Source: Bacillus sp. AFS006103
Lineage (GTDB): Bacteria; Bacillota; Bacilli; Bacillales; Cytobacillaceae
Direction of reading: 5' to 3'
DNA: 52,396 nucleotides
Assembly: GCA_002559145.1 (NCBI GenBank)
Contig: NTXX01000021.1
Location: 1 to 52,396, forward strand
The notes beneath the pieces are model-generated. The model had not been told where the DNA came from, did not search any database, and was given only the letters and a program-made list of their open reading frames with translations. Of the stretch, positions 39,042-46,519 are shown piece after piece (the first letter of the stretch is position 1; the number at the start of each line of letters is the position of its first letter). The position numbers and the translations under genes were made by a program.

Positions 39042-40544
39042 ATGATGAAAAAACGGAGAATGGAATTTGTCTTTGTCATTATTATGATTACGCTCGTCTA
39101 TTTGGTGTTTTTTACAGACGTTTCGTTCCTGTCGAAAGTGATCTCACTGACATTCTACGTGGGAATGATCTTGATCACCGTCTTTTCCTTAATGCTGGAA
39201 AATCGGACAGCACAAAATACGCTTTTATGGATTTATATCTTGGTGTTTTTACCAGTGCTCGGCTATATCATCTATGTCTATTCAGGGCAATTATTTTTAA
39301 AAGGTCATCTTTTTAAAAGCAAGCGCATCAAGGATCGTGAAGTATTTGCAACATTGAGCCGGAACACGGACAAGATCAATTTTTCCAAGCTGAATTATCA
39401 CCAGCACCATTTCACTCACTATTTAGACCGGGCGACCTTCACGCCAACCAATACCAAGACGAAGACAAAGATATTAAGAAATGGCGAGGAAACGTTCCGA
39501 GAGATAAAAAGCGCGCTGAAGGGTGCAAAAGACTTTATTCATATGGAATATTACATATTTCGCGATGACCGCTTAGGGAATGAGATCATCGACATCTTAA
39601 TCGACAAAGTGCAAGAAGGAATAGAGGTGCGAATGATGTACGATGCGATGGGAAGTATCACCCTTTCAAGCGGCACGATAAAAAGAATGAAGGAAGCCGG
39701 ACTCAGGGTCCATCCGTTTTTGCCACTAAAGAGTGGCCTCTATAATCAGAAGTTTAACTTTCGTAATCATCGAAAAATCGTAGTGATTGACGGGAAGACA
39801 GGGTTTGTTGGCGGACTGAACATTGGGGTCGAATATCTTGGGGAAGACGAGGAAATCGGATTTTGGTGTGATACACATGTCCTGCTTGAAGGGGAAGCCG
39901 TCCAAACATTACATGCCGTTTTTTTATTGGATTGGCGGTATGTGAGTGGAGAAATGCTGGTGATGGATGAACGTTATATGAAACCCATACCTGCCGACGG
40001 AGATGGTTTAGTTCATGTCGTCGCCACCGGCCCCGAAACCGAACGGATGAGTGATCATTATTGCGCCATGATTTCCTGTGCGACCCAATCGATTTGGATA
40101 GCTTCGCCGTATTTTGTCCCCAATCAAGCGATTCGAACCGCACTTAGGATAGCTGCTAAAAAAGGGATTCAAATACGAATCATGGTGCCTGACACCAATG
40201 ACGGTTTTCTCACGCAATATGCCACGCGCTCGTATTTGCCTGAACTATTGCGTGCTGGAGCGGAAATTTATGCGTACCAAAAGGGGTTCCTCCATAAAAA
40301 GGTGATGATTGTTGATGGGGACCTGGCCACGATTGGGACGGCGAATATGGATATGCGCAGTTTTCGCCTGAATTTTGAAGTGAATTTATTTTTAATCGGA
40401 ACGGAATCGATTCAAGACCTAGTCGCCCATTATGAGGAAGACCTCGAGGATTGCCTGAGAATCCGTCCGGTGGAGTTTTACAAAAGAGGAATTGCTGAAA
40501 AGGCAAAAGAATCCTTTGCACGGCTGTTTTCAGGAATTCTATAA
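39042..40544 (+). CDS. cls: Cardiolipin synthase (phospholipase D family)
   Basis: The protein has 500 residues from the ATG at 39042 (GGGGGAGA upstream). Two N-terminal membrane helices (about 8-50) are followed by two HKD motifs, HRKIVVIDG (His243) and HKKVMIVDG (His418), each with the downstream GG/GT-N signature. It joins two phosphatidylglycerol molecules to cardiolipin in the membrane. The 13-mer GGTGCCTGACACC lies in frame at 40184-40196, encoding VPDT at a position where PD is common in the family. The sigma-B promoter suggests stress-induced cardiolipin synthesis. Confidence 0.93.
   Translation: MMKKRRMEFVFVIIMITLVYLVFFTDVSFLSKVISLTFYVGMILITVFSLMLENRTAQNTLLWIYILVFLPVLGYIIYVYSGQLFLKGHLFKSKRIKDREVFATLSRNTDKINFSKLNYHQHHFTHYLDRATFTPTNTKTKTKILRNGEETFREIKSALKGAKDFIHMEYYIFRDDRLGNEIIDILIDKVQEGIEVRMMYDAMGSITLSSGTIKRMKEAGLRVHPFLPLKSGLYNQKFNFRNHRKIVVIDGKTGFVGGLNIGVEYLGEDEEIGFWCDTHVLLEGEAVQTLHAVFLLDWRYVSGEMLVMDERYMKPIPADGDGLVHVVATGPETERMSDHYCAMISCATQSIWIASPYFVPNQAIRTALRIAAKKGIQIRIMVPDTNDGFLTQYATRSYLPELLRAGAEIYAYQKGFLHKKVMIVDGDLATIGTANMDMRSFRLNFEVNLFLIGTESIQDLVAHYEEDLEDCLRIRPVEFYKRGIAEKAKESFARLFSGIL
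40184..40196 (+). repeat. GGTGCCTGACACC repeat inside the cls coding sequence
   Basis: An exact copy, in frame (MVPDTN). It may have arisen by chance convergence with a conserved protein segment. Confidence 0.75.
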
Positions 40545-40567
40545 TGAAAGGCTATTTTTAAAATCTA

Positions 40568-40658
40568 GGCTGTGTTAAAGGTTATTGTTGATTTTGATAC
40601 CCTGTTGATTGGAGCGAAGTGCCTGGAGCGCAAATCAACAGCCAAGTTTAACACAGCC
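40568..40658. mobile_element. 91-bp MITE-like element with 12-bp inverted ends and 8-bp target duplication
   Basis: Perfect terminal inverted repeats GGCTGTGTTAAA (40568-40579) and TTTAACACAGCC (40647-40658) enclose a second inverted pair, CTGTTGATT (40602-40610) and AATCAACAG (40633-40641). The element is flanked by an exact 8-bp direct repeat, AAAATCTA (40560-40567 and 40659-40666), the signature of transposition. It has no coding capacity and must have been moved in trans. An 8-bp duplication fits IS1595- or ISL3-type transposases, but the parent element is not in the window. Confidence 0.85.
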
Positions 40659-40684
40659 AAAATCTAATAAAATGGGGAGATGAC

Positions 40685-41836
40685 ATGCCGATAACAAAAG
40701 CGTTTCGATGGGGCTACGGACTATTGCTTATTTTCTTAATTATCTTTGTAGGAATGAAAATCAATTTTGTTTTTCGGCCGGTTGGTTTACTAGTACAAAC
40801 CCTCTTTTTTCCTTTTTTGATTGCAGGAGTATTATATTACTTATTTCGCCCTCTAGTCAGTTATCTTCAATTGAAAAGGGTTCCGAGAGTGCTTTCCATC
40901 CTTCTGATTTATTTACTGGCAGCTGCTTTAATAGCTCTATTGGTCTATTTTGTTGGACCCATTTTGCAGAAGCAAATCAATAGTTTAATAGAAAACATAC
41001 CTGTTTTTTTAGAATCAGTCCAGGAGAAAATAGCGGAAATTCAACATAATGAATGGATTCAGCGTTTGTACGAAAATAATCGTTTTAATTTTGAAAAGGG
41101 TACTGATTCTATTTCAAAAAAAGTACCTTCAGGCCTCGCCTTCATTGGATCAAATATTATGGACTTTATCGGCTTTTTGACACGAATTATGACAGTCCTA
41201 GTCACGGTTCCGTTTATTTTATTTTATATGCTAAAGGAAGGAGAAAAGGCGCCCAGACAAATTCTTCGTTTATTACCAGCCACGCAGCAGAAGAATGGTC
41301 GAAGAATATTAACTGATTTAGATGAGGCACTCAGCTCCTATATTCAAGGTCAAATTTTCATTAGTTTTTGTTTAGGGACATTGCTTTTCAGCGGATATTT
41401 AATGATCGGCCTAGACTATTCTCTTCTTGTTGCCATTGTAGCCATGTTGACAAATGTCATCCCATTTCTCGGTCCAATCATTGCCAGCATCCCTGCCTTA
41501 GTTATTGCGATTTTAAATTCACCGATGATGGTCGTTAAAGTTCTCATTGTTATGGTGGTTGTCCAACAAATAGAAGGGCATATCATCTCTCCGCAGGTAA
41601 TGGGAAGAAAGCTAGAAATTCATCCGCTCACGATTATTTCGCTGTTGCTTGCAGCTGGAAGTATGGGTGGCGTTCTCGGGTTAATCTTGGCCGTCCCAGT
41701 GTATGCGGTATTGAAAGTGATTGTCCATCATACCTATCGTTTATGGAGGCTCAGAAAAGAATTATCAATAGAAGAAAAAATGATAAAAGGGGAAAACACA
41801 AATGGAGAGAAATCATACGATGATGCAATTTTTTGA
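40685..41836 (+). CDS. AI-2E-family transporter (YdbI/YtvI-like permease)
   Basis: The protein has 383 residues with about eight hydrophobic segments. The family pattern is clear: two or three N-terminal helices, a soluble segment (about 95-145, NSLIENIPVFLESVQEKIAEIQ), then FILFYMLKEGEKAPRQIL, QGQIFISFCLGTLLFSGYLMIGLDYSLLVAI and the conserved PFLGPIIASIPALVIAI. Substrates in this family vary (AI-2 export, sodium-proton exchange) and are not predictable here. AATGGGGAG precedes the start. The end overlaps the alpha-amylase gene by 35 nt. Confidence 0.85.
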   Translation: MPITKAFRWGYGLLLIFLIIFVGMKINFVFRPVGLLVQTLFFPFLIAGVLYYLFRPLVSYLQLKRVPRVLSILLIYLLAAALIALLVYFVGPILQKQINSLIENIPVFLESVQEKIAEIQHNEWIQRLYENNRFNFEKGTDSISKKVPSGLAFIGSNIMDFIGFLTRIMTVLVTVPFILFYMLKEGEKAPRQILRLLPATQQKNGRRILTDLDEALSSYIQGQIFISFCLGTLLFSGYLMIGLDYSLLVAIVAMLTNVIPFLGPIIASIPALVIAILNSPMMVVKVLIVMVVVQQIEGHIISPQVMGRKLEIHPLTIISLLLAAGSMGGVLGLILAVPVYAVLKVIVHHTYRLWRLRKELSIEEKMIKGENTNGEKSYDDAIF

Positions 41837-43268
41837 GTGGCATTTAAGCCCAGATGGTAACCATTGGAACCGCCTGCAGGAGCTTGCGCCCGAACTGAAA
41901 AAGAAGGGAATCGATTCGGTGTGGATTCCACCCGTCACAAAGGGCCAATCGGCCGAAGATACGGGTTATGGTGTATACGATCTTTATGATCTGGGTGAAT
42001 TTGATCAAAGAGGGACAGTCCGTACGAAATATGGGACAAAGCAAGAATTACAGGAGGCCATTGCCGCATGTCATGATAATGGTATTCAGGTCTATGTAGA
42101 TGTCGTAATGAATCATAAAGCCGGGGCAGATGAAACCGAAGAATTTCAAGTGATTGAAGTGGACGCAGAGAATCGAACAGAAGAGATTTCAAAGCCGTTC
42201 AAGATAAAGGGATGGACAAAATTTACATTTCCTAAGCGAAAGGATAAGTACTCCACCTTCAAATGGAGCTTTGAACATTTTAATGGAATCGACTACGACG
42301 CAAAAACAGATAAAACAGGAATTTTTCGGATTGTCGGAGACGGTAAAAAGTGGAATGATCATGTTAATGATGAATTTAGCAATTACGACTATTTAATGTT
42401 TGCTAATCTTGACTACAATTACCCGGATGTACAAGCGGAAATGATCCGATGGGGGAACTGGCTTGCAAATACATTACAATGCGACGGTTACCGTTTAGAC
42501 GCGATTAAACATATTGATTATCGTTTTATTAAAAATTTTGTAGATAATGTAAGGCGGCAGCGAGGGGAAGACTTTTATTTTGTCGGAGAGTTTTGGGTCC
42601 CGGAGCTTTCGGCATGCCAAACATATCTTGAAAATGTAGATTTCAAACTGAATTTATTTGATGTTCCGCTTCATTATAAATTTCATGAAGCATCTAAAGC
42701 TGGGGCGGATTTTGATCTGACGACGATTTTTGAGGATACTTTAGTTCTTATGCATCCAGAACATGCGGTCACTTTTGTGGATAATCATGATACCCAGCCC
42801 AACGAATCGTTAGAATCATGGGTGGAGGATTGGTTTAAGCAGAGTGCTTATTCGCTGATCTTACTTCGAAAGGATGGCCATCCATGTATATTTTACGGGG
42901 ATTATTTTGGCATCGGCGGAGAAGAACCCGTCGATGGAAAAGCAGTGGCGATGGATCCGCTCCTTTATGCTCGTTACCACACAGCCTATGGGGAACAAGA
43001 AGATTATTTCGACGACGCCCATCTGATTGGATGGGTTCGTCTTGGCTGTGCGGAAATGGAGCGTTCGGGCTGCGCCGTTCTCATTTCCAATCGGGATGAG
43101 GGCGAAAAAAGAATGTTCGTCGGTGAGGAGCGTGCTGGAGAAGTATGGGTGGACCTAACAGGAACCCGAGACGAGAATATTTCCATTGAAGATGATGGAT
43201 TTGCTACATTCCTTGTGAACGGAGGCAGCGTGTCGGTGTGGGCACAGCCTGAAGCGGAGCTAGATTAA
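41802..43268 (+). CDS. Cytoplasmic alpha-amylase (GH13)
   Basis: The protein has 488 residues. There is no signal peptide, so it acts inside the cell. The GH13 regions are visible: DVVMNHK, GYRLDAIKHI with nucleophile D233, VGEFW with acid/base E263, and FVDNHD with D330. It starts MERNHTMMQFFEWH, typical of the liquefying alpha-amylase subfamily (GH13_5). The likely substrates are intracellular malto-oligosaccharides or glycogen-like glucans. AAAAGGGG lies upstream of the ATG, inside the preceding gene, so the two are coupled. Confidence 0.93.
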   Translation: MERNHTMMQFFEWHLSPDGNHWNRLQELAPELKKKGIDSVWIPPVTKGQSAEDTGYGVYDLYDLGEFDQRGTVRTKYGTKQELQEAIAACHDNGIQVYVDVVMNHKAGADETEEFQVIEVDAENRTEEISKPFKIKGWTKFTFPKRKDKYSTFKWSFEHFNGIDYDAKTDKTGIFRIVGDGKKWNDHVNDEFSNYDYLMFANLDYNYPDVQAEMIRWGNWLANTLQCDGYRLDAIKHIDYRFIKNFVDNVRRQRGEDFYFVGEFWVPELSACQTYLENVDFKLNLFDVPLHYKFHEASKAGADFDLTTIFEDTLVLMHPEHAVTFVDNHDTQPNESLESWVEDWFKQSAYSLILLRKDGHPCIFYGDYFGIGGEEPVDGKAVAMDPLLYARYHTAYGEQEDYFDDAHLIGWVRLGCAEMERSGCAVLISNRDEGEKRMFVGEERAGEVWVDLTGTRDENISIEDDGFATFLVNGGSVSVWAQPEAELD

Positions 43269-43338
43269 TTGCTATTTTAAAATAAAAAGTTCGGGCACCT
43301 TTTAGGTGTTTTCTTTTTGTATAAAAATGGCCAAATAG

Positions 43339-43367
43339 AAAGAGACTGCGTGATTGGCAGTCTCTTT
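43339..43367. terminator. Terminator between convergent amylase and GlsB-like genes
   Basis: AAAGAGACTGC and GCAGTCTCTTT form a perfect 11-bp stem around TGATTG-like loop bases. It can serve both strands. A weaker GGGCACC..GGTG hairpin with a T tract lies at about 43292-43318. Confidence 0.82.
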
Positions 43368-43383
43368 CGAGTGAAAATCTTTA

Positions 43384-43638
43384 TTAAGCTGTACGCTTCA
43401 TACTTTTCAAAAGGAAGCCGACGATTAATGTAAGAAGAATCGCACCTAAGATCGCTGGAATCAGATAGAAACCTCCAACTTCAGGTCCCCAATCGCCTAA
43501 TATCAACGAACCGAGAAAGGCTCCAATAAATCCAGCGATGATATTTCCAATGACACCTCCTGGAATATCACGCCCAATGACGAGACCTCCTAACCACCCG
43601 ATGATTCCTCCGATAATTAAAGACCAAATAAATCCCAT
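43384..43638 (-). CDS. GlsB/YeaQ/YmgE-family small membrane protein
   Basis: The protein has 84 residues. Three hydrophobic Gly-rich helices are seen (FIWSLIIGGIIGWLGGLVIG; GNIIAGFIGAFLGSLIL; LIPAILGAILLTLIVGFLL), with the family motif G(R)DIPGG between the first two. The old name 'transglycosylase-associated protein' has little support. Members are commonly stress induced, which fits the near-perfect sigma-B promoter upstream. Confidence 0.9.
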   Translation of the reverse strand: MGFIWSLIIGGIIGWLGGLVIGRDIPGGVIGNIIAGFIGAFLGSLILGDWGPEVGGFYLIPAILGAILLTLIVGFLLKSMKRTA

Positions 43639-43683
43639 GAAAATTCATCCCTTTCTACTTGTAATGTGAATCTACTAATGTAC

Positions 43684-43708
43684 ATACCCGATAATTCAGT
43701 GGACAAAC
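43684..43708 (-). promoter_or_regulatory. Candidate sigma-B promoter of the GlsB-like gene
   Basis: On the minus strand: GTTTGT, 13 nt, GGGTAT, 46 nt before the start codon. Confidence 0.78.
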
Positions 43709-43751
43709 CTGTTTTTAAAAAAATATACCGCCAGAATTTTTTCTTTCTATA

Positions 43752-43778
43752 GTTTTAGAATTCCTCGATATAGGGTAT
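43752..43778 (+). promoter_or_regulatory. Candidate sigma-B promoter of the DksA-like gene
   Basis: GTTTTA, 15 nt, GGGTAT, 34 nt before the start codon. It is divergent from the promoter above. Confidence 0.68.
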
Positions 43779-43811
43779 CTACCCAGTAAGAAAAGAAAGG
43801 GAGGGAAAATC

Positions 43812-44288
43812 ATGTTGTCAGAAAAAGATCTGCTTGTTTTTAAGGGGAAATTACTCCAAATGAAGACCGATACAATGGAAATGTTAGAATCCAACCAGCC
43901 ACTATCGTTCGAGGATTATGGGGAGTTAACCAGCTATGACAATCACTTTGCTGATACAGCTACAGAATTAGATGAGCGTGAAAAACAAATGTTTGTTTTT
44001 GAAAATGGAAAAAGGATCCTAGAAGAAGTGAATGAGGCGTTAGAGCGGATCTCTGACGGAACATATGGAGTTTGTGTCGATACCGGAGAAAACATTCCCT
44101 ATGACAGGCTTATGGCGCTACCCTATGCGAAACGAACCGTAGAAGCACAAGAAAAATTCGAGAACCAGCCAATCCCAAGTCGTCAGGAAGATCAATCATT
44201 CTCCACTCCAAAGGAAGATGTTAGAGGTGATAAACGGATTCAAACGGTGGATGAGCTTCAATCCTTGCATGGCAATTCATCGTACTGA
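43812..44288 (+). CDS. TraR/DksA-family protein, YteA-like, with degenerate zinc finger
   Basis: The protein has 158 residues. An N-terminal helical hairpin (about 1-75, with the acidic tip ELTSYDNHFADTATELDERE) is followed by the DksA/TraR zinc-finger region ISDGTYGVCVDTGENIPYDRLMALPYAKRTVEAQ. Only one of the four Cys ligands is kept, as in YteA-type proteins, so zinc binding is doubtful. The tail is hydrophilic. DksA acts in the secondary channel of RNA polymerase; whether this family does so is not shown here. GGGAGGG precedes the start. Confidence 0.82.
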   Translation: MLSEKDLLVFKGKLLQMKTDTMEMLESNQPLSFEDYGELTSYDNHFADTATELDEREKQMFVFENGKRILEEVNEALERISDGTYGVCVDTGENIPYDRLMALPYAKRTVEAQEKFENQPIPSRQEDQSFSTPKEDVRGDKRIQTVDELQSLHGNSSY

Positions 44289-44347
44289 TCAATCGTAATT
44301 ATTTGGAGGGATTCCTTCTAAAAAAATGAGCTATTTTAAAATAAAAG

Positions 44348-44372
44348 GTTTTAATTTAAAAAAAACGGTTAT
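44348..44372 (+). promoter_or_regulatory. Candidate sigma-B promoter of the second yflT-like gene
   Basis: GTTTTA, 13 nt, GGTTAT, 68 nt before the start codon, with the same spacing and -10 as the paralogue at 24112. Confidence 0.55.
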
Positions 44373-44440
44373 ATACCCAATAGAACACCAAGTACCATTT
44401 CAACTTACTAACGAAATCAAAAATTTAGGAGGTAGTTTAA

Positions 44441-44761
44441 ATGAGACAGGTAAAACTAGTGGAAAATGGTTTACAAGCAAAAAAGGAAATTGAACAATTT
44501 TTAAATCAAGGGTACACCAAAGATGAGGTCTACTTATTGGCCCACGGGGAAGAACGTTCAGAAGATTTGTCTGAGGCACTGGATACCAATGAGATCGGGG
44601 TAAACGAACAGGGTTTCTTTGATTCAATCGCAAATGTGTTTCGTTCCCGCGGGGACGAGCTGCGTGCGAAAATGGAATCTATAGGATTAACCGATAGAGA
44701 GGCGCAACAGTTTGAAAAAGAATTAGACCGGGGACGCGTAATGGTTGTTGCGGCAAAATAA
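44441..44761 (+). CDS. General stress protein 17M-like (YflT family), paralogue of the protein at 24207
   Basis: The protein has 106 residues. It shares VENG/VEND, FLNQGYTKDEVYLLAHGEER, the central IANVFRSRGDELRAKMES and the C-terminal ELDRGRVMVVAAK with the paralogue. It is a soluble acidic protein of unknown function, stress induced in B. subtilis. TTAGGAGG precedes the ATG. A hairpin follows at 44788. Confidence 0.88.
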   Translation: MRQVKLVENGLQAKKEIEQFLNQGYTKDEVYLLAHGEERSEDLSEALDTNEIGVNEQGFFDSIANVFRSRGDELRAKMESIGLTDREAQQFEKELDRGRVMVVAAK

Positions 44762-44787
44762 AAGTTTTACTAGGTCAGTATAATAAT

Positions 44788-44820
44788 AGGAAACAAAAAG
44801 GAACTTTCCTTTTGTTTCCT
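44788..44820 (+). terminator. Hairpin after the second yflT-like gene
   Basis: AGGAAACAAAAAGGAA and TTCCTTTTGTTTCCT form a long near-perfect stem with a tiny loop. There is no T tract, so it may be a stability element or a weak terminator ahead of the next small gene. Confidence 0.55.
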
Positions 44821-44853
44821 CTCCACAAACTTAACAAGAAAGGGGTAAGTGTG

Positions 44854-45036
44854 ATGAAATTTTCAAGAGTGAACTTAAGTGATTTTTTTGGAGGGAACAT
44901 TAGGGCAAAGCGCAAGATCAGAGAAGATCATTGCTGGGATTCTAACTTTGAAAATCCGATCATCCACAGGGAGATTCAGGGAGAGAAAGTGTATGTCCCA
45001 TTAGATCTTGGCAGGGTTTGGAATCAAGTAAATTAG
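44854..45036 (+). CDS. Small basic protein of 60 residues, function unknown
   Basis: From the ATG at 44854 (AGAAAGGGG upstream) the protein begins MKFSRVNLSDFFGGNIRAKR and ends VPLDLGRVWNQVN. There is one Cys and no membrane helix. I do not recognise a family. It lies behind the yflT-like gene and is closed by a terminator at 45110, so it is probably the second gene of that unit or has its own unseen promoter. Confidence 0.6.
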   Translation: MKFSRVNLSDFFGGNIRAKRKIREDHCWDSNFENPIIHREIQGEKVYVPLDLGRVWNQVN

Positions 45037-45109
45037 TGGTTGAGCATTTGATGTACCTTTGCACAGATTTTCAGAATGAGTTCGGTTTACACGACCGGTT
45101 AGAACCATA

Positions 45110-45152
45110 AAAATTCGCCTTCTATTCGAATCATTGGAAGGTGAATTTTTAT
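45110..45152 (+). terminator. Terminator closing the stress block
   Basis: AAATTCGCCTTC and GAAGGTGAATTT form a 12-bp stem (one G-U), followed by TTTATTTTA. Confidence 0.85.
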
Positions 45153-45279
45153 TTTACGATAGATTATTGCGGCGAAAAAAAGTGAAATGTGTTTATTTTT
45201 TAAAAATGGATACAAAAGGAAACTCTTCTAGCCTTCTTTGTGATAGAATAAACATTGTGTGAAAAAAGGAGGTTACCGA

Positions 45280-45537
45280 GTGATAAATGATTTTGGGCAG
45301 ATTGCCATGTTAAGTATCCTGTCTCATTTAATTTTTATCGCGTTAGCCTGGTGGGCATTACAGGCGATTCGTTTGGAAAAATTGCTGAAATCAGGCCATG
45401 TCTTTCAGGCGCGGTTACTCTACATATTTTTATCCATTATCATGGGTTCATCTGTTAGTAACTTTTTCCTTGATTATCTTCAATGGTCGCAGCAGCTGCC
45501 TTTGATCATGCAAACGATACAATTGGTAAAAATTTAG
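45280..45537 (+). CDS. ywzB: YwzB-like DUF1146 membrane protein
   Basis: The protein has 85 residues from the GTG at 45280, 7 nt after AAAGGAGG; the upstream GTG would overlap that site. Two hydrophobic segments are seen (MLSILSHLIFIALAWWAL and LLYIFLSIIMGSSVSNFFLDYL). In B. subtilis ywzB lies between the atp operon and ywmB-murAA-spoIID, and the same order resumes here after the nuo and stress blocks. The function is unknown. Confidence 0.85.
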   Translation: MINDFGQIAMLSILSHLIFIALAWWALQAIRLEKLLKSGHVFQARLLYIFLSIIMGSSVSNFFLDYLQWSQQLPLIMQTIQLVKI

Positions 45538-45707
45538 GTCTTCATACATGTATCTATTTGACGATAAATTGAGTACAATCGTCTTTGTGTGGAAAAAATA
45601 ACTTCAGTGTGAACGACCACAATGCTTGAATCGTGTCAAAAAGTGACGACATTTCCCAAGTATGCGATTCCTCCAACCGGTAACAATGGTAAGGAGGGGG
45701 AGTAGAA

Positions 45708-46487
45708 ATGAAGAGAAATAGTCAGATTCTTTTGAGCTTGATAACGATCATCAGTTTAATCTTGGTTGTGATTGGAAACCAAACGACTGAAGCGAATAGT
45801 GGCGGAATCCGTTCCATTTTTCAAAACGAAATGGACTTAACGAAAATAGGCTCCATTTTACAAGCAGAAAATATTTTGCTCGATGAGTGGACTTTTTATG
45901 CAAGAGAACATTTAAATGGAATGAAGAGTGAGCAGGAAGTAAAGGAATATGCAAAAAAGCTTCAAGCAAATTTTCCTGATTGGGAATGGTCTGTTAACAA
46001 TACCAGTCAAAAATGGGAAGTAACAGCAATATCTCCAACATCTAGACACCACAGAGAAAAGCTTCAATTGATGGTAACCCACACAAAACAACCTGTTAAT
46101 GCGTATATAGTATATAGTATCAGTGGTAAAGAGTGGAACAAGTCTTCGGAGGCCTTTTTCACCACCTCTGATTTTAAAACTAGGCTGTCTGACATATTTC
46201 GAGGAAACCCAACAATTTTCTCTTGTATGAAAGGTACGGTCGGTGATAAGATTGATAAGGCTTTACCTAAGACAGCGAATCATTTGCTGTCCGTATTTAA
46301 TGCAAAAGAGATCGAAGCGTTAAAAGAGGAGACATTCATGTCTGTTTCGGCGAATTCGCCGTTGTTTACAGGCTCGATAGAAAATCAAAGAGATAACATG
46401 AATTTACAAATTGGGATACGCTCCGAAGGATTGGGCGGTAAGACTACCATCGTAGTTGGCACACCAATCATTACGATTGAATATTAA
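45708..46487 (+). CDS. ywmB: YwmB-family protein
   Basis: The protein has 259 residues. An N-terminal signal-like helix (about 7-24) suggests export or membrane anchoring. The body has a duplicated alpha/beta pattern of the kind assigned to YwmB (called TATA-box-binding-like from its fold, not from any known DNA binding). GGAGGGGG precedes the ATG. It stands 33 nt before murA and is probably cotranscribed. Confidence 0.85.
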   Translation: MKRNSQILLSLITIISLILVVIGNQTTEANSGGIRSIFQNEMDLTKIGSILQAENILLDEWTFYAREHLNGMKSEQEVKEYAKKLQANFPDWEWSVNNTSQKWEVTAISPTSRHHREKLQLMVTHTKQPVNAYIVYSISGKEWNKSSEAFFTTSDFKTRLSDIFRGNPTIFSCMKGTVGDKIDKALPKTANHLLSVFNAKEIEALKEETFMSVSANSPLFTGSIENQRDNMNLQIGIRSEGLGGKTTIVVGTPIITIEY

Positions 46488-46519
46488 TATAGAGAAAATG
46501 GACGCGGAGGGGAATACTC

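Noticed and set aside
44326..44493. Plus-strand frame of 55 codons (MSYFKIKGF...) before the second yflT-like gene
   Set aside because: The only GGAGGG lies about 15 nt away, it spans the candidate sigma-B promoter and it overlaps the start of the yflT-like gene in another frame.
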